From: Candidatus Scybalocola faecigallinarum
GTDB taxonomy: Bacteria; Bacillota; Clostridia; Lachnospirales; Lachnospiraceae
Length of the DNA stretch: 64,000 bases
NCBI GenBank assembly: GCA_018711005.1
Contig: DVIT01000002.1
Coordinates: 50,337 to 114,336 of the forward strand
Reading direction: 5' to 3'
Shown: positions 8,722 to 18,492 of the stretch, in pieces
How positions within the stretch are numbered: position 1 is the stretch's first letter
Layout of the letters: each line of letters starts with the position of its first letter
Notes under the pieces: generated by a model
What the model was told of the DNA's origin: nothing
Seen by the model: the letters and a program-made list of their open reading frames with translations, nothing else
Databases searched by the model: none
Position numbers and translations under genes: made by a program

Positions 8722-9777
8722 CTAATCCTCACTTTCCAGTGCATCTATGTAGTTTTTTCGTAATTGGCCGCATGCGGCCTGGATATCTCTACCCATTTCC
8801 CTTCTTATAGTAACATTTTCGCCGTATTTTTCAAGGTTATTTTTAAAATTCATTACTGCACTGTTGTCTGACTGGCGAAAATCCCGTTCTTTTATGGGGT
8901 TTACCGGGATAAGATTTACATGAGCATTCAGGCCCTTAAGGAGCTGTGCCAGCGCCTTTGCATCCTCCGGGCTGTCATTAACACCCCTGACCAGACTGTA
9001 CTCAAAGGTAAGCCTGCGGCTGTTATGGCTGTAATATTCCCGGCAGGCATCTAAGATTTCCTGAATGGACCATTTGTTGGCCACCGGCATCAGCTCCCTG
9101 CGCCGCTGATCATTCACTGCATGGAGGGAAATGGCCAGAGTGATCTGAAGATCTTCCTTAGCCAGATCATAGATCCGGGGCACAATGCCGCATGTGGATA
9201 AGGTAATGTTTCTCTGGCTTATGTTCAGACCGTTTTCGTCTGAAAGCATTTTAATAAACCGGATCACATTATCATAATTATCCAAAGGCTCCCCGCTTCC
9301 CATAATGACCACATTGGAAATACGTTCACCCAGATCCTTCTGGATCATATAAATCTCGCCAAGTATTTCCGATGGGGTCATGTTCCTTGCCAGGCCGTCC
9401 AGGGTGGATGCGCAGAACTTACAGCCCATGCGGCAGCCCACCTGGGACGATACGCACACGGAATTTCCGTGTTTATATTTCATAAGCACACTTTCAATGA
9501 TATTTCCGTCCCTCAGACGGAATAAATATTTCCGCGTCCCGTCGATCTTTGAGATGTAGCACCTGGCAATCTGAGGAAGCGAAAGAAAACAGTGTTCTTC
9601 CAGCTTCTCACGCAGCGGCTTTGAAAGATCTGTCATTTCATCAAAGCCGGAGGCCAGCTTAACATGGATCCACTTATAGATCTGCCGGGCGCGGAAAGGC
9701 TTTTCCTTCAGGGTTTGGCTGACAAATTCTGTCAGTTCCTTAAGATCCATAGATTGTATATCGATTTTTTCATTCAT
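8722..9777 (-). CDS. rlmN: 23S rRNA (A2503-C2)-/tRNA (A37-C2)-methyltransferase
   Basis: Radical SAM enzyme of 351 residues methylating C2 of A2503 in 23S rRNA. The [4Fe-4S] motif CRMGCKFC is preceded by SSQVG, and GSGEPLDN and the C-terminal cysteine (QAACGQLR) needed for the mechanism are present. The open frame runs back to 10020 inside rsmB, but the proper start is the ATG at 9777 (MNEKIDIQ), which has GAGGGTGAG upstream and overlaps the end of rsmB by 8 bases. Confidence 0.95.
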   Translation of the reverse strand: MNEKIDIQSMDLKELTEFVSQTLKEKPFRARQIYKWIHVKLASGFDEMTDLSKPLREKLEEHCFLSLPQIARCYISKIDGTRKYLFRLRDGNIIESVLMKYKHGNSVCVSSQVGCRMGCKFCASTLDGLARNMTPSEILGEIYMIQKDLGERISNVVIMGSGEPLDNYDNVIRFIKMLSDENGLNISQRNITLSTCGIVPRIYDLAKEDLQITLAISLHAVNDQRRRELMPVANKWSIQEILDACREYYSHNSRRLTFEYSLVRGVNDSPEDAKALAQLLKGLNAHVNLIPVNPIKERDFRQSDNSAVMNFKNNLEKYGENVTIRREMGRDIQAACGQLRKNYIDALESED

Positions 9778-11113
9778 TATTCTCACCCTCTGCCCTTTTC
9801 TTTTTAAACCGGGCAATAAAAAATCCGTCGCACCCGTCAATTCCCGGAAAATACTGCCGGGAGGATTCCATAACAAAATCAAAATGATCCTCAAACCAGC
9901 GGGCATTATCTGTATTTTCCCCGGGATTGACTGTACATGTGCTGTAGACAAGCGTTCCGCCGTCTGCCACATAATCCTGCACCACAGACAGGATCTGCCG
10001 CTGAAGGGCAGCCAGTGCATCCATCTGCTCCGGACTCATCCGGTACTTAATATCGGCCTTTCTTCCCAAAACACCAAGGCCTGAGCAGGGAAGATCCGCC
10101 AAAACTACCTGGGCGCTTTTTTTATCCGCCTCATAAAAAACCGTGGCGTCCTTTACCTGGACCGTCACATTAGGGAGTCCCAGCCTTTGGACATTTTCCT
10201 GGATCAGGGCCGCTTTTGCAGGAGTTAAGTCCCTGGCAAACACATGCCCGGGGGCAGCGCCTGAGGACGCCGCAGCCAAAAGCCTGCCTGCCGCATGGCA
10301 GCTTTTTCCGCCTGGCGCCGCACATACATCCATCACCGTCTCCCCTCCGGACAGCTGTGCCATTTCCACAACCATCATGGAGCTTTCATCCTGTACAGCA
10401 TACAGTCCCTGACGAAAGCTGTCCAGGGCGCCCAGGTGATCGAAACCGGAAATTTTCAGTGCATAAGGCAAAAGACTTCCGTCCCTTACCCGGACCCCTT
10501 CTGCTTCCAGTAGCTTCTTTACCTGATCTGTATCTTTCTCGGAAATGCACCGTATAGTCACAGGCTTTTCTTCCAGGCTGTCTTTAAGCATGGCTTCCGC
10601 CTTATCCCATCCGTAAGCGTCGGTCCAAAGGCTTACAAGCCACCGGGGCGCCGAATAAACCACGGATAAGTAAGTTTCAGGGTCCGTCTCCCGGTCCGGC
10701 CAGGAAATTTCCCCGCCTTTGCGGCTCACATTTCTTAAAACGCCATTCACAAAGCCTTTGAGATTTTTAAAGCCGCGGCGGGCAGACAGCTTTACGGCCT
10801 CGTTGCAGGCCGCGCTGTGAGGGATATTTTCCATATACAGGATTTGATATACGCCCATGCGCAGTATATTTTTAAGCACAGGGCGGATCTTTGCAGGCTT
10901 CACAGAGGAAAACAGGCCGATCACATAATCCAGAGTGATCATCCGCTCCAGTGTTCCTTTAAAAAGCCGGCTTATAAACTTCCGCTCCTGCTTTTCCAAG
11001 TATTCATATTTTTCCAGCATCTGGCTGTGGACCACATGGGAAGGCCGCCCATCCCGGGTCACCTCCATGAGCATGTCCAAAACCAGTTCACGGGTATTGA
11101 CCGAATCCGTCAT
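9770..11113 (-). CDS. rsmB: 16S rRNA (C967-C5)-methyltransferase
   Basis: SAM-dependent rRNA m5C methyltransferase (447 residues). The N-terminal NusB-like RNA-binding domain (about 1-135) is followed by the Rossmann methyltransferase with SAM motif DVCAAPGGKS and the two catalytic cysteines in LADLPCSGLG and YSTCTVNP. GAGAGGT precedes the ATG. It is part of the priA-def-fmt-rsmB-rlmN translation/RNA cluster. Confidence 0.95.
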   Translation of the reverse strand: MTDSVNTRELVLDMLMEVTRDGRPSHVVHSQMLEKYEYLEKQERKFISRLFKGTLERMITLDYVIGLFSSVKPAKIRPVLKNILRMGVYQILYMENIPHSAACNEAVKLSARRGFKNLKGFVNGVLRNVSRKGGEISWPDRETDPETYLSVVYSAPRWLVSLWTDAYGWDKAEAMLKDSLEEKPVTIRCISEKDTDQVKKLLEAEGVRVRDGSLLPYALKISGFDHLGALDSFRQGLYAVQDESSMMVVEMAQLSGGETVMDVCAAPGGKSCHAAGRLLAAASSGAAPGHVFARDLTPAKAALIQENVQRLGLPNVTVQVKDATVFYEADKKSAQVVLADLPCSGLGVLGRKADIKYRMSPEQMDALAALQRQILSVVQDYVADGGTLVYSTCTVNPGENTDNARWFEDHFDFVMESSRQYFPGIDGCDGFFIARFKKKRAEGENNE

Positions 11114-11151
11114 ATTCGTACCTCTCTTTGCTAATTATCCCTGCGCTTTTA

Positions 11152-11886
11152 TTAATCATCCCTGCGCCGTCCCCGGGTAAGGATCAAAAGCCGCAAAAGC
11201 TGCAGGATCATACCGGCAGCGCTGGCAACATAGGTTAAAGCAGCTGCCCGCAGCACCTTTTTTGCCCCTTCATTTTCTTCACCCATAAGCATCTGGGTTT
11301 CAGATAAAATGCGCAGTGCTCTTGCTGAGGCGTTAAACTCCACCGGAAGGGTGACCAGATGAAATAAAACAACGGCGAAAAATAAAATAATGCCAATGGT
11401 GATCAGCGTCTGATTAAATCCCATAAAGATCCCCACAAGGATAATGGGCCATGAGATCACAGAGCCGAAATTAGCAACAGGCACAAGACTTCCCCGGATC
11501 TTCAGGGGCGCATAGTTTCGCGCATGCTGGATGGCGTGTCCGCATTCATGGGCCGCAACACTGACAGCTGCCACCGATGTGGAGCCATAAACCGGATCGG
11601 AAAGTGACAAGGTGCGGTTCCTGGGATCATAATGATCGTTTAAGTTTCCCCGGATATGGACCACACGCACATCATAGATCCCGGTCTGGCGCAGGATCTC
11701 CTGGGCTGCCGCAGCGCCGGTCATCCCCCGAAGGGTCCGCACTCCCGAGTATGTCCTGAAAGCAGACTTTACTGTGGCGGAGGCCCACAAAGACAAGATC
11801 ACGCCGGCAATGACAAGCAGGTATGTCCAGTCAAAATAGATCCTGGGATAACCGTAGCCATAGCCGTAACCAATATATGCCATCAT
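11152..11886 (-). CDS. Membrane zinc metallopeptidase (YugP/Zn_peptidase_2 family)
   Basis: 244-residue integral membrane peptidase. A Tyr/Gly-rich N-terminus precedes a first membrane segment, then the zinc motif HECGHAIQH (about 113-121). Further membrane helices (about 130-180 and 215-235) follow, with PVEFNASARA supplying the third-ligand region seen in the family. Length is typical. It is inserted between fmt and rsmB, a usual arrangement in Lachnospiraceae. The substrate is unknown for the family; a membrane protein quality role is only a guess. Confidence 0.9.
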   Translation of the reverse strand: MMAYIGYGYGYGYPRIYFDWTYLLVIAGVILSLWASATVKSAFRTYSGVRTLRGMTGAAAAQEILRQTGIYDVRVVHIRGNLNDHYDPRNRTLSLSDPVYGSTSVAAVSVAAHECGHAIQHARNYAPLKIRGSLVPVANFGSVISWPIILVGIFMGFNQTLITIGIILFFAVVLFHLVTLPVEFNASARALRILSETQMLMGEENEGAKKVLRAAALTYVASAAGMILQLLRLLILTRGRRRDD

Positions 11887-11904
11887 TTACATCACTCCAA
11901 ACTT

Positions 11905-12837
11905 TTAGGCGAGGATTTCCCCTTTCTTTAAAGGGTATCCTCTTAAAAATGCACCGGCGTCCATACGCTTTTTGCCTTCCAGCTGCAGTTCTCTGACTGC
12001 AAGGGCGCCTTCCATGGTTTTAACAACAAAACAGTCTTTTGTGATTTCAGTGATTTCACCGCATGTTCCCTCATATTCTTTATCAATAACATCTGCCTTC
12101 CACAGCTTTAATGTTTTTCCGTGAAGGCTTGTATAGGCGCTGGGCCATGGATTTAATCCGCGGATCAGCCGCTCGATCACCCGGGCCGGCTGGTTAAAAT
12201 CGATCTTTCCCATTTTCTTATCCAGCATCCGGGCATATTCGCCGGCCTGGCTGTCATCCTGAGGCGTCCTTACGGCAGTGCCATCTTCCAGGGCGTCCAG
12301 TGTCTTTATAAGCAATCCGGCGCCCACCTGGGACAGCTTATCATAAAGGCTGCCGCCGGTCTCGTCCTTTTCCAGGGGTACTTCCTCTTTTAAGATCATA
12401 TCCCCGGTATCCAGTCCCTCAGCCATATACATGGTGGTCACGCCGCTGACCTTTTCGCCGTTGATGACAGCCCACTGGACCGGAGCCGCCCCCCGGTACT
12501 TGGGAAGGAGGGAGCCATGGACATTAATACAGCCCATGGGCGGAATATCCAAAATTGACTTCGGCAGGATCTGTCCGAATGCCACCACAACGATCACATC
12601 CGGCGCAATGGCCTTTAGTGTTTCCACAAACTCCGGATCTCTTGCCCTCACCGGCTGATATACAGGAATATGATAAGCCAGCGCTTTTTCCTTTACCGGG
12701 GAAAAGACCACCGACTTGCCCCGGCCCTTGGCCTTATCCGGCTGGGTCACTACAGCAGCCACTTCATGGCCCCGGTCAATAATACTCTGCAGGGTGGGAA
12801 CCGCAAAATCCGGCGTACCCATAAATACGACCTTCAT
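11905..12837 (-). CDS. fmt: Methionyl-tRNA formyltransferase
   Basis: 310 residues; transfers the formyl group from 10-formyl-THF to initiator Met-tRNA. It has FMGTPDFAVPTL at the N-terminus and the formyltransferase signature HGSLLPKYRG, with Asn and His catalytic residues in INVHGS and Asp in GLDTGD. The C-terminal OB-like tRNA-binding domain is complete. The ATG overlaps the def stop by one base (TAATG), so both are co-translated, matching their paired function. Confidence 0.97.
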   Translation of the reverse strand: MKVVFMGTPDFAVPTLQSIIDRGHEVAAVVTQPDKAKGRGKSVVFSPVKEKALAYHIPVYQPVRARDPEFVETLKAIAPDVIVVVAFGQILPKSILDIPPMGCINVHGSLLPKYRGAAPVQWAVINGEKVSGVTTMYMAEGLDTGDMILKEEVPLEKDETGGSLYDKLSQVGAGLLIKTLDALEDGTAVRTPQDDSQAGEYARMLDKKMGKIDFNQPARVIERLIRGLNPWPSAYTSLHGKTLKLWKADVIDKEYEGTCGEITEITKDCFVVKTMEGALAVRELQLEGKKRMDAGAFLRGYPLKKGEILA

Positions 12838-13325
12838 TATTCTTCTGCTTCTCCTTCCTCATCCTCGTATGTCACATCTCTTAAGGGACCTTCCACACGC
12901 TCTGTATACAGATGGCCGTCCAGATGGTCAAACTCATGGCACATGGCACGGGCAAACAGCTCGGTTCCTTCCACCTCAAAAGGCTTCATATCTTTATCAA
13001 ATGCTTTTGCCTTTACATAGTTTGGCCGTGTTACTGTGCCGCACTTGCCCGGAACGCTTAAGCAGCCTTCATCGCCGGTCTGCTCTCCGTCAGTGGCCAG
13101 CACTTCAGGATTAATAAATACATAGGGACCTTCGCCCACATCGATGACAACGATCCTCTTTAAAATGCCTACCTGCGGCGCTGCCAGGCCCACCCCGTTA
13201 TTTTCATACATCGTATCCAGCATATCATCAATAAGCTGGCGGATCCTTGGGGTAACGTCCTTAACTTCCTTCGCACGCTTATTTAAGATAGAATCTCCCT
13301 GATAACGTAAATTACGGATTGCCAT
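12837..13325 (-). CDS. def: Peptide deformylase
   Basis: 162-residue Fe/Zn hydrolase removing the N-formyl group from new proteins. All three motifs are present: GVGLAAPQVG, EGCLSVP and HEFDHLDG (QExDH-type with His at the first position). A short acidic tail (DEEGEAEE) extends the C-terminus. It is coupled to fmt by a one-base overlap and lies downstream of priA. Confidence 0.96.
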   Translation of the reverse strand: MAIRNLRYQGDSILNKRAKEVKDVTPRIRQLIDDMLDTMYENNGVGLAAPQVGILKRIVVIDVGEGPYVFINPEVLATDGEQTGDEGCLSVPGKCGTVTRPNYVKAKAFDKDMKPFEVEGTELFARAMCHEFDHLDGHLYTERVEGPLRDVTYEDEEGEAEE

Positions 13326-13348
13326 AATCTTTCTCTCCTTTATATATA

Positions 13349-15592
13349 TTAGTACATAGACATGGGATCCATGTCAAATTGCAGGCCCACATCCCTGGAA
13401 AAGGACGATGCCCGCAAATGCTGCTCCATAAATTCTCTTGCTGCAATGAGCCACGGATACTTTTTATTTTTAACATAAAACACCTTCCGGTATACATCCT
13501 TGCCTTTGGAAACCGAAGCATCTGCCGGCCCTACAATGACCATATCCTCAAAGCCCTGCTCCCGGCAAAAGTCCCGGACAGCCCCGGCCAGAGCTGTAAT
13601 ACAGGCCTGCACCCGGCCTTCGTCTGCCCCGACAGCCAAAACAGCCAGCATATGCACCACCGGAGGATAAGAAAGGAGCCTGCGGTAGCTCATTTCCTGC
13701 CGGTAAAATGTCCCATAATCCTGGGATGCAGCGCACCGGATACTGTAATGCTCCGGCGCATAGGTCTGGATCACCACCTGGCCCGGCTTTTCGTCCCGTC
13801 CGCAGCGTCCTGCCGCCTGGGTCAGCAGCTGGAACGTCCGCTCCGCGGCCATATAGTCGTTGGAAAACATGGACAGATCTGCCGCCAGTATCCCCACGAC
13901 AGTTACATCCGGAAAATCATGGCCTTTGACGATCATCTGGGTCCCTACAAGAATGTCCGCCTCATGGCGGCGGAAACGGTTTAATATATCATCCATACTG
14001 TCCTTGCGGGACGTTGAATCCCGGTCCAGGCGCAGCACCCTGGCCTGGGGAAATTCATCGGCGATCATCCCTTCCACCTTCTGGGTTCCCATACCAAAGG
14101 CGGCGACATAAGGCGAACCGCACTCAGGACATGTCCTTGGCAAAGGCTCCTCATAGCCGCAGTAGTGGCACTTGAGACGGCCGCCCCGATGGGCGGTCAT
14201 AGACACCTCGCAGTGGCGGCACTTAAATACATGTCCGCAGCTGCGGCAGGACACAAAGCCTGCATAGCCCCGGCGGTTTAAAAATAAAATGATCTGTTCG
14301 CCCCGCTTTAATGCATCTTCCATAAGGGCCCGCAGCTTCCGGCTGAAGATCTTCTTATTATTTTGCCTGAATTCTTCTCTCAGATCCACCACAGACACAT
14401 TGGGAAGGATACTGCCTGCCCTGGCACGGACATTCAGCGTATGCAAAGCATACATACCGGCCAATGCACGGGCATAAGATTCCAGTGAAGGGGTTGCAGA
14501 TCCCAGGATCAGCTTTGCCCCGGACATCCGGGCCCGCCATGCAGCCACATCCCGGGCATGAAACCGGGGGGTATTCTCACTTTTATACGCCCCGTCATGC
14601 TCCTCATCAATAATGATCATGCCAAGACGCTCAAATGGCATAAACAGTGCGGACCTGGGCCCCACAACAATATCCACCTCCCCGCGCTTTGCCCGAAGGT
14701 ACTGATCATACTTTTCCCCATCCGACAAACGGGAGTTCATTACCGATATCCGGTCCCCAAACCGGCGGTAAAACCTGGAAACCGTCTGAAGGGACAGTGA
14801 TATTTCAGGGATCAGAACAATGGCCTGCCGGCCCCGGGCCACAACCTCTGCGATCAGTTCCATGTAGATCTCGGTTTTCCCGCTTCCGGTAATCCCGTGG
14901 ATCAAATGGATCCGGTGCTGCTCATCCTCACAGATCTCCCGGACCACCTGGCTTTGTGCCGGACTGAGCACCACCGGCTGGCCTGTGTCCATAAGCTGAC
15001 CCATGGGACGGCGGTACTGCCGGGTCACGTTTTCCACTAAAATACCATCGGATACCAGTGCCTTCACTACAGACGGGGATACATGACACACGTTCAGCAG
15101 TTCCTCTCTGGAAAATGTCCCCTCTGTCTTTAAACGGCGGATCAGCTCCATGCGGGTCTTATATCTCCGGTCGCTGCCCAGACGCTTTTCATAGGCATCC
15201 AGCATTCCCTCATCCTGTGTCAGGCTGTAATACCGGTTCACCTGGGCCTTGACCTGGCGCTTTACAGGGATCACTGTCTTAAGAGCCTGGTTCATGGTTC
15301 CCCCGTAAACCTTCCGTATCTGCCAGGCCAGACGGATCAGCTGGCTTTCCATAGCCAGCTCATTATTGATCACCTGGTCAATATCCTTGATCTTGGATTC
15401 ATCATAGTCCGGCCGGGACGTCATGTTGACAATAAATCCCCGGATCATCCGGTTGCTCTTTCCAAAGGGGATCATAACCTGACTGCCGATATCGGCAATG
15501 CCGTTCAGGTGAGAGGGGATCCTATACTGGAATACCCGGTCCAGATTTCCGGCGGATATATCGACAATAATATCTGCATATAATACAGGCAT
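13349..15592 (-). CDS. priA: Primosomal replication-restart helicase PriA
   Basis: 747 residues: N-terminal 3'-DNA-binding domain, a winged-helix region, SF2 helicase with Walker A ITGSGKTEIYM, DEEHD box, and GRDEKPG-type motif VI. Between the helicase lobes are paired CxxC zinc clusters (CRSC, CRHC, CHYC, CPEC). It reloads the replicative helicase at stalled forks. A GTG at 15595 sits directly before the ATG at 15592; AGGGTG is better spaced for the ATG. It is the first gene of the minus-strand run and has the promoter described at 15625-15654. Confidence 0.96.
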   Translation of the reverse strand: MPVLYADIIVDISAGNLDRVFQYRIPSHLNGIADIGSQVMIPFGKSNRMIRGFIVNMTSRPDYDESKIKDIDQVINNELAMESQLIRLAWQIRKVYGGTMNQALKTVIPVKRQVKAQVNRYYSLTQDEGMLDAYEKRLGSDRRYKTRMELIRRLKTEGTFSREELLNVCHVSPSVVKALVSDGILVENVTRQYRRPMGQLMDTGQPVVLSPAQSQVVREICEDEQHRIHLIHGITGSGKTEIYMELIAEVVARGRQAIVLIPEISLSLQTVSRFYRRFGDRISVMNSRLSDGEKYDQYLRAKRGEVDIVVGPRSALFMPFERLGMIIIDEEHDGAYKSENTPRFHARDVAAWRARMSGAKLILGSATPSLESYARALAGMYALHTLNVRARAGSILPNVSVVDLREEFRQNNKKIFSRKLRALMEDALKRGEQIILFLNRRGYAGFVSCRSCGHVFKCRHCEVSMTAHRGGRLKCHYCGYEEPLPRTCPECGSPYVAAFGMGTQKVEGMIADEFPQARVLRLDRDSTSRKDSMDDILNRFRRHEADILVGTQMIVKGHDFPDVTVVGILAADLSMFSNDYMAAERTFQLLTQAAGRCGRDEKPGQVVIQTYAPEHYSIRCAASQDYGTFYRQEMSYRRLLSYPPVVHMLAVLAVGADEGRVQACITALAGAVRDFCREQGFEDMVIVGPADASVSKGKDVYRKVFYVKNKKYPWLIAAREFMEQHLRASSFSRDVGLQFDMDPMSMY

Positions 15593-15624
15593 CACATCAC
15601 ACCCTATGAGTTTTTAACCTATAT

Positions 15625-15654
15625 AGTATAGCATAGGTTACCCTTAATGGACAA
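15625..15654 (-). promoter_or_regulatory. Sigma-A promoter of priA cluster with dyad over -10
   Basis: On the minus strand TTGTCC (15649-15654) is followed after 18 bases by TATACT (15625-15630). An inverted repeat AACCTAT / ATAGGTT (15616-15622 and 15633-15639) is centred on the -10 box and could be an operator. This is the only promoter I find at the head of the 15-kb minus-strand run. Confidence 0.65.
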
Positions 15655-15685
15655 GGGCAGGTTTATCAATAATTGAGGTGTTGTT

Positions 15686-16339
15686 ATGAATAAAATCCTT
15701 ATTGGCGGCCGCGGCAATGATTATAAAAATTATACAGCCGCCCTTAATGCCTTTCACGTACCATGGGAGATTTCTCCCGTATGCACGCATATCCGGTCTT
15801 ATGCCGGACTGCTCCTGCCTGGCGGGGGCGACATGGATCCGGCCTTTTACGGTGAAGAAAACCTTGGCTCTAAAAACATTGATGTACAGCTTGACCGCCA
15901 GCAGCTTGACCTGCTCCACGCCTTTGTCCGGGCAAAAAAGCCGGTTCTTGGCATATGCCGCGGCCATCAGGTGATCAATGTATATTTTGGCGGAAATCTG
16001 ATCCAGCACATGGACACCTGGCACCTTCACAGCCAGGACGCCGGAGACGCTGTCCATGAGATCACTGTCTCCCCAGGCTCGCTCCTCCACCGCCTGTACA
16101 AAAAAACAACTTTTACGGTCAACAGCAGTCACCATCAGGCCGTCTCCCGGCCTGGCAGCGGTCTTATCCCCATCGCCAGATCCTATGACGGCACGATTGA
16201 GGCCATGGTCCATAAAACGCTTCCCGTTCTGTCCCTCCAATGGCATCCGGAACGCATGGCATTTGACCTGAAAAGGCCTGACACAGTCAGCGGCAGACCG
16301 GTATTTAAGTATTTTCTTTCTGCTGCCGGTAAGCATTGA
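15686..16339 (+). CDS. Class I glutamine amidotransferase / gamma-glutamyl hydrolase family (C26)
   Basis: 217-residue protein of the PuuD-like family. It has the oxyanion segment LLLPGGGDMDP, the nucleophile cysteine in LGICRGHQ, and the His-Glu pair of the triad in SLQWHPE. PuuD-type members hydrolyse gamma-glutamyl amides such as gamma-Glu-GABA; the exact substrate cannot be told here because no polyamine genes are adjacent. The ribosome binding site is TGAGGTG. It is divergent from priA. Its stop codon is embedded in the promoter of the next operon. Confidence 0.85.
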   Translation: MNKILIGGRGNDYKNYTAALNAFHVPWEISPVCTHIRSYAGLLLPGGGDMDPAFYGEENLGSKNIDVQLDRQQLDLLHAFVRAKKPVLGICRGHQVINVYFGGNLIQHMDTWHLHSQDAGDAVHEITVSPGSLLHRLYKKTTFTVNSSHHQAVSRPGSGLIPIARSYDGTIEAMVHKTLPVLSLQWHPERMAFDLKRPDTVSGRPVFKYFLSAAGKH

Positions 16340-16364
16340 CAGATATTTTTCCGGGAATTATACT
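16336..16364 (+). promoter_or_regulatory. Consensus sigma-A promoter of transglutaminase/pilin operon
   Basis: TTGACA (16336-16341), 17-base spacer, TATACT (16359-16364). The -35 box overlaps the TGA stop of the amidotransferase gene. The next gene starts 70 bases downstream. Confidence 0.8.
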
Positions 16365-16433
16365 AACAATAGAAGTCCGGCAAAAGCCCGGTCTAAGGCG
16401 TACTATGAAAACAAACGATTAAGGAGAATAAAC

Positions 16434-17426
16434 ATGAGCAAAGGAACTTTATTCCCAACGCTCACGGCATTATTGACGATCCTGGCTCTCTTTACAGGGG
16501 CCTGTTCCGGGTCCGGATCCCAGCCCCCGGCAGCGTCCCAGTCTTTGACGGCTGCGCAGACAGAAGCCAAAAAGGATGAACAGCACCAGGGAGAAAGCCT
16601 TCGGGAGAACACCCCACAGGTCCTTGTTCCCAGTGCGGACGGAACCGTCACCTATGGCAATGACCTGGCCTCTGTTGACGCATCCCATGCAGAGGAAGGC
16701 TATATTATGGCCAAATACACCGGCAGTAAGGATATGGCAAAGCTGCTGATCACTGCCCCGGGATTTGAAAAGCCCTACCAGTATACCTTCCGCAGCAATG
16801 ACTATGAAACCTTTCCTCTGACCGGCGGCAGCGGCACGTATACTCTGCAGGTCATGGAAAATGTGGAGGGAAATCAATATGCCACAGCGTTTTCTTTGGA
16901 AGAAGAATTTACTATAAAAGATGAACTGACGCCTTTTCTCTACCCCAATCAGTACATTAATTTTACTTCCGGCTCCAAGGCTGTTGCCAAAGGTGCTGAT
17001 CTGGCCAGTGACGCGCGGACAGATCTGGATGTGGTTGCCAATGTTTATAACTATGTGACCGGCAACGTTTCCTATGATACGGAAAAAGCCGGAGACAGCC
17101 AGCGCCTTAAGCTTTACCTGCCGGATCCGGATGAAACACTGGAAACGGGAAAAGGCATCTGTTTTGATTATGCCGCCCTTATGGTCACCATGCTGCGCAG
17201 TCAGCGCATCCCTGCCCGGCTGGAGATCGGCTATGCAGGAACGGTCTACCATGCATGGATCTCCGCATATGTGGATGACATAGGGTGGGTGGATGGTATC
17301 ATCCAGTTTACAAATAATACCTGGACAATGATGGATCCCACATTTGCATCTTCCGGCAAAGGGGATAAGGAAATTGAAAATTTCATCACGAATCCGGACA
17401 ATTACCAAACCATATATATTTATTAA
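16434..17426 (+). CDS. Lipoprotein with transglutaminase-like protease domain
   Basis: 330 residues. A signal peptide with lipobox FTGAC gives lipidation at Cys24, followed by a Ser/Gln-rich linker. The C-terminal transglutaminase-like fold (about 195-315) shows the full Cys-His-Asp set: Cys in GKGICFDYA, His in YHAWIS, Asp in MMDPTF. Such domains cleave or cross-link proteins or act on cell-wall peptides on the outer face. AAGGAG precedes the ATG. It heads an operon with PilC-, pilin- and PilT-like genes (14 bases to the next), so it may act on the surface filament; that link is inference. Confidence 0.85.
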   Translation: MSKGTLFPTLTALLTILALFTGACSGSGSQPPAASQSLTAAQTEAKKDEQHQGESLRENTPQVLVPSADGTVTYGNDLASVDASHAEEGYIMAKYTGSKDMAKLLITAPGFEKPYQYTFRSNDYETFPLTGGSGTYTLQVMENVEGNQYATAFSLEEEFTIKDELTPFLYPNQYINFTSGSKAVAKGADLASDARTDLDVVANVYNYVTGNVSYDTEKAGDSQRLKLYLPDPDETLETGKGICFDYAALMVTMLRSQRIPARLEIGYAGTVYHAWISAYVDDIGWVDGIIQFTNNTWTMMDPTFASSGKGDKEIENFITNPDNYQTIYIY

Positions 17427-17440
17427 CAGGAGGAGAAGTT

Positions 17441-18478
17441 ATGCAATTAACAAACAAAGAACTGGCCACGTTTTTTGAACAGATGGCCATGATTCTCCAC
17501 TCAGGGATCCCGGCCATTGAGGGACTGGCTATCATGGGGGAAGATCTTACATCCAAAGAAGGCGGTACGATCCTGAATATCCTATATCAATCCATGGAGC
17601 AAAACGGCTTTTTATATATGGCCATGGAAGAATCTGAAATTTTCCCGTCCTATGCCTGCGAGCTGGTACGCATCGGCGAGGAGACCGGACATTTGGAAAA
17701 AGTCCTGTCCTCCCTGGCAGACTACTATGCCCGGGAAGAAGATGTGCGCAAAAGTATTAAAAGCGCTGTGTCCTATCCTTTGATCATGATCGGAATGATG
17801 TTTGTCATTATTCTTGTCCTCATTATCAAGGTACTGCCAATGTTTAATAATGTATTTATCCAGCTGGGCAGCGAGCTGAGCGGATTTTCCCGTTCCGTTA
17901 TGAATGCAGGCCTGGCCATCAGCCGCTACTCTTTTGTTTTTATCATCCTTCTGATCCTTTTAGCTGCTGCAGCTGCCTTCCTGGCCTTCACCAAAAAAGG
18001 GGCATCTATGCGGCCAAAGATTGCCCGGAGCTTTTTTGCCACGAAAAAGCTGGCACGGCAAATGGCCATTTCAAAGTTCACCTCCGGCCTGGCCCTGACC
18101 ATCGGCAGCGGTCTGGATGTGGAGCAGAGCCTGGAAATGACCGGCCGGCTCATTGACCATCCGGAGGTTGCTCAAAAGATCAAGGATTGCAGGGATCTGG
18201 TGATCAATGAACATTTAACATTTCCCCAGGCGCTGTTCCAGACAGGGATATTTACAGGGATCCAGTCCCGTATGATCGCCGTGGGATATAAAACCGGAGC
18301 TTTAGACACGCTTATGGACAAGCTGTCAGATTCATGTGAAAACGAAATCGACGAGAGGATCTCACGCCTGATTTCCCGCCTTGAGCCTACCCTTGTAGTG
18401 ATCCTGTCAGTGATCGTTGGCCTTATCCTGCTTTCTGTCATGCTCCCGCTTCTTGGTATTATGACCAATATGGGATAA
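17441..18478 (+). CDS. Type II secretion/type IV pilus inner-membrane platform protein (PilC/GspF)
   Basis: 345 residues with the duplicated GspF domain. Each half has a cytoplasmic helical bundle (about 5-110 and 205-315) followed by membrane helices (about 110-135, 160-185 and 318-343). The motifs RIGEETG and AVGYKTG are equivalent G-E/K-x-G loops of the two halves. The platform connects the assembly ATPase to pilins. AGGAGGAG lies before the ATG. It is followed by pilin-like genes and a PilT-type ATPase. Confidence 0.9.
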   Translation: MQLTNKELATFFEQMAMILHSGIPAIEGLAIMGEDLTSKEGGTILNILYQSMEQNGFLYMAMEESEIFPSYACELVRIGEETGHLEKVLSSLADYYAREEDVRKSIKSAVSYPLIMIGMMFVIILVLIIKVLPMFNNVFIQLGSELSGFSRSVMNAGLAISRYSFVFIILLILLAAAAAFLAFTKKGASMRPKIARSFFATKKLARQMAISKFTSGLALTIGSGLDVEQSLEMTGRLIDHPEVAQKIKDCRDLVINEHLTFPQALFQTGIFTGIQSRMIAVGYKTGALDTLMDKLSDSCENEIDERISRLISRLEPTLVVILSVIVGLILLSVMLPLLGIMTNMG

Positions 18479-18492
18479 GGGGGGGGACGTAC

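Noticed and set aside
15644..16336. Long minus-strand open frame of 230 codons opposite the amidotransferase gene
   Set aside because: The plus-strand frame has complete catalytic motifs and a ribosome binding site; the minus frame is its shadow.
16470..17408. 312-codon minus-strand frame opposite the transglutaminase gene
   Set aside because: Antisense shadow; no family features and poor start.
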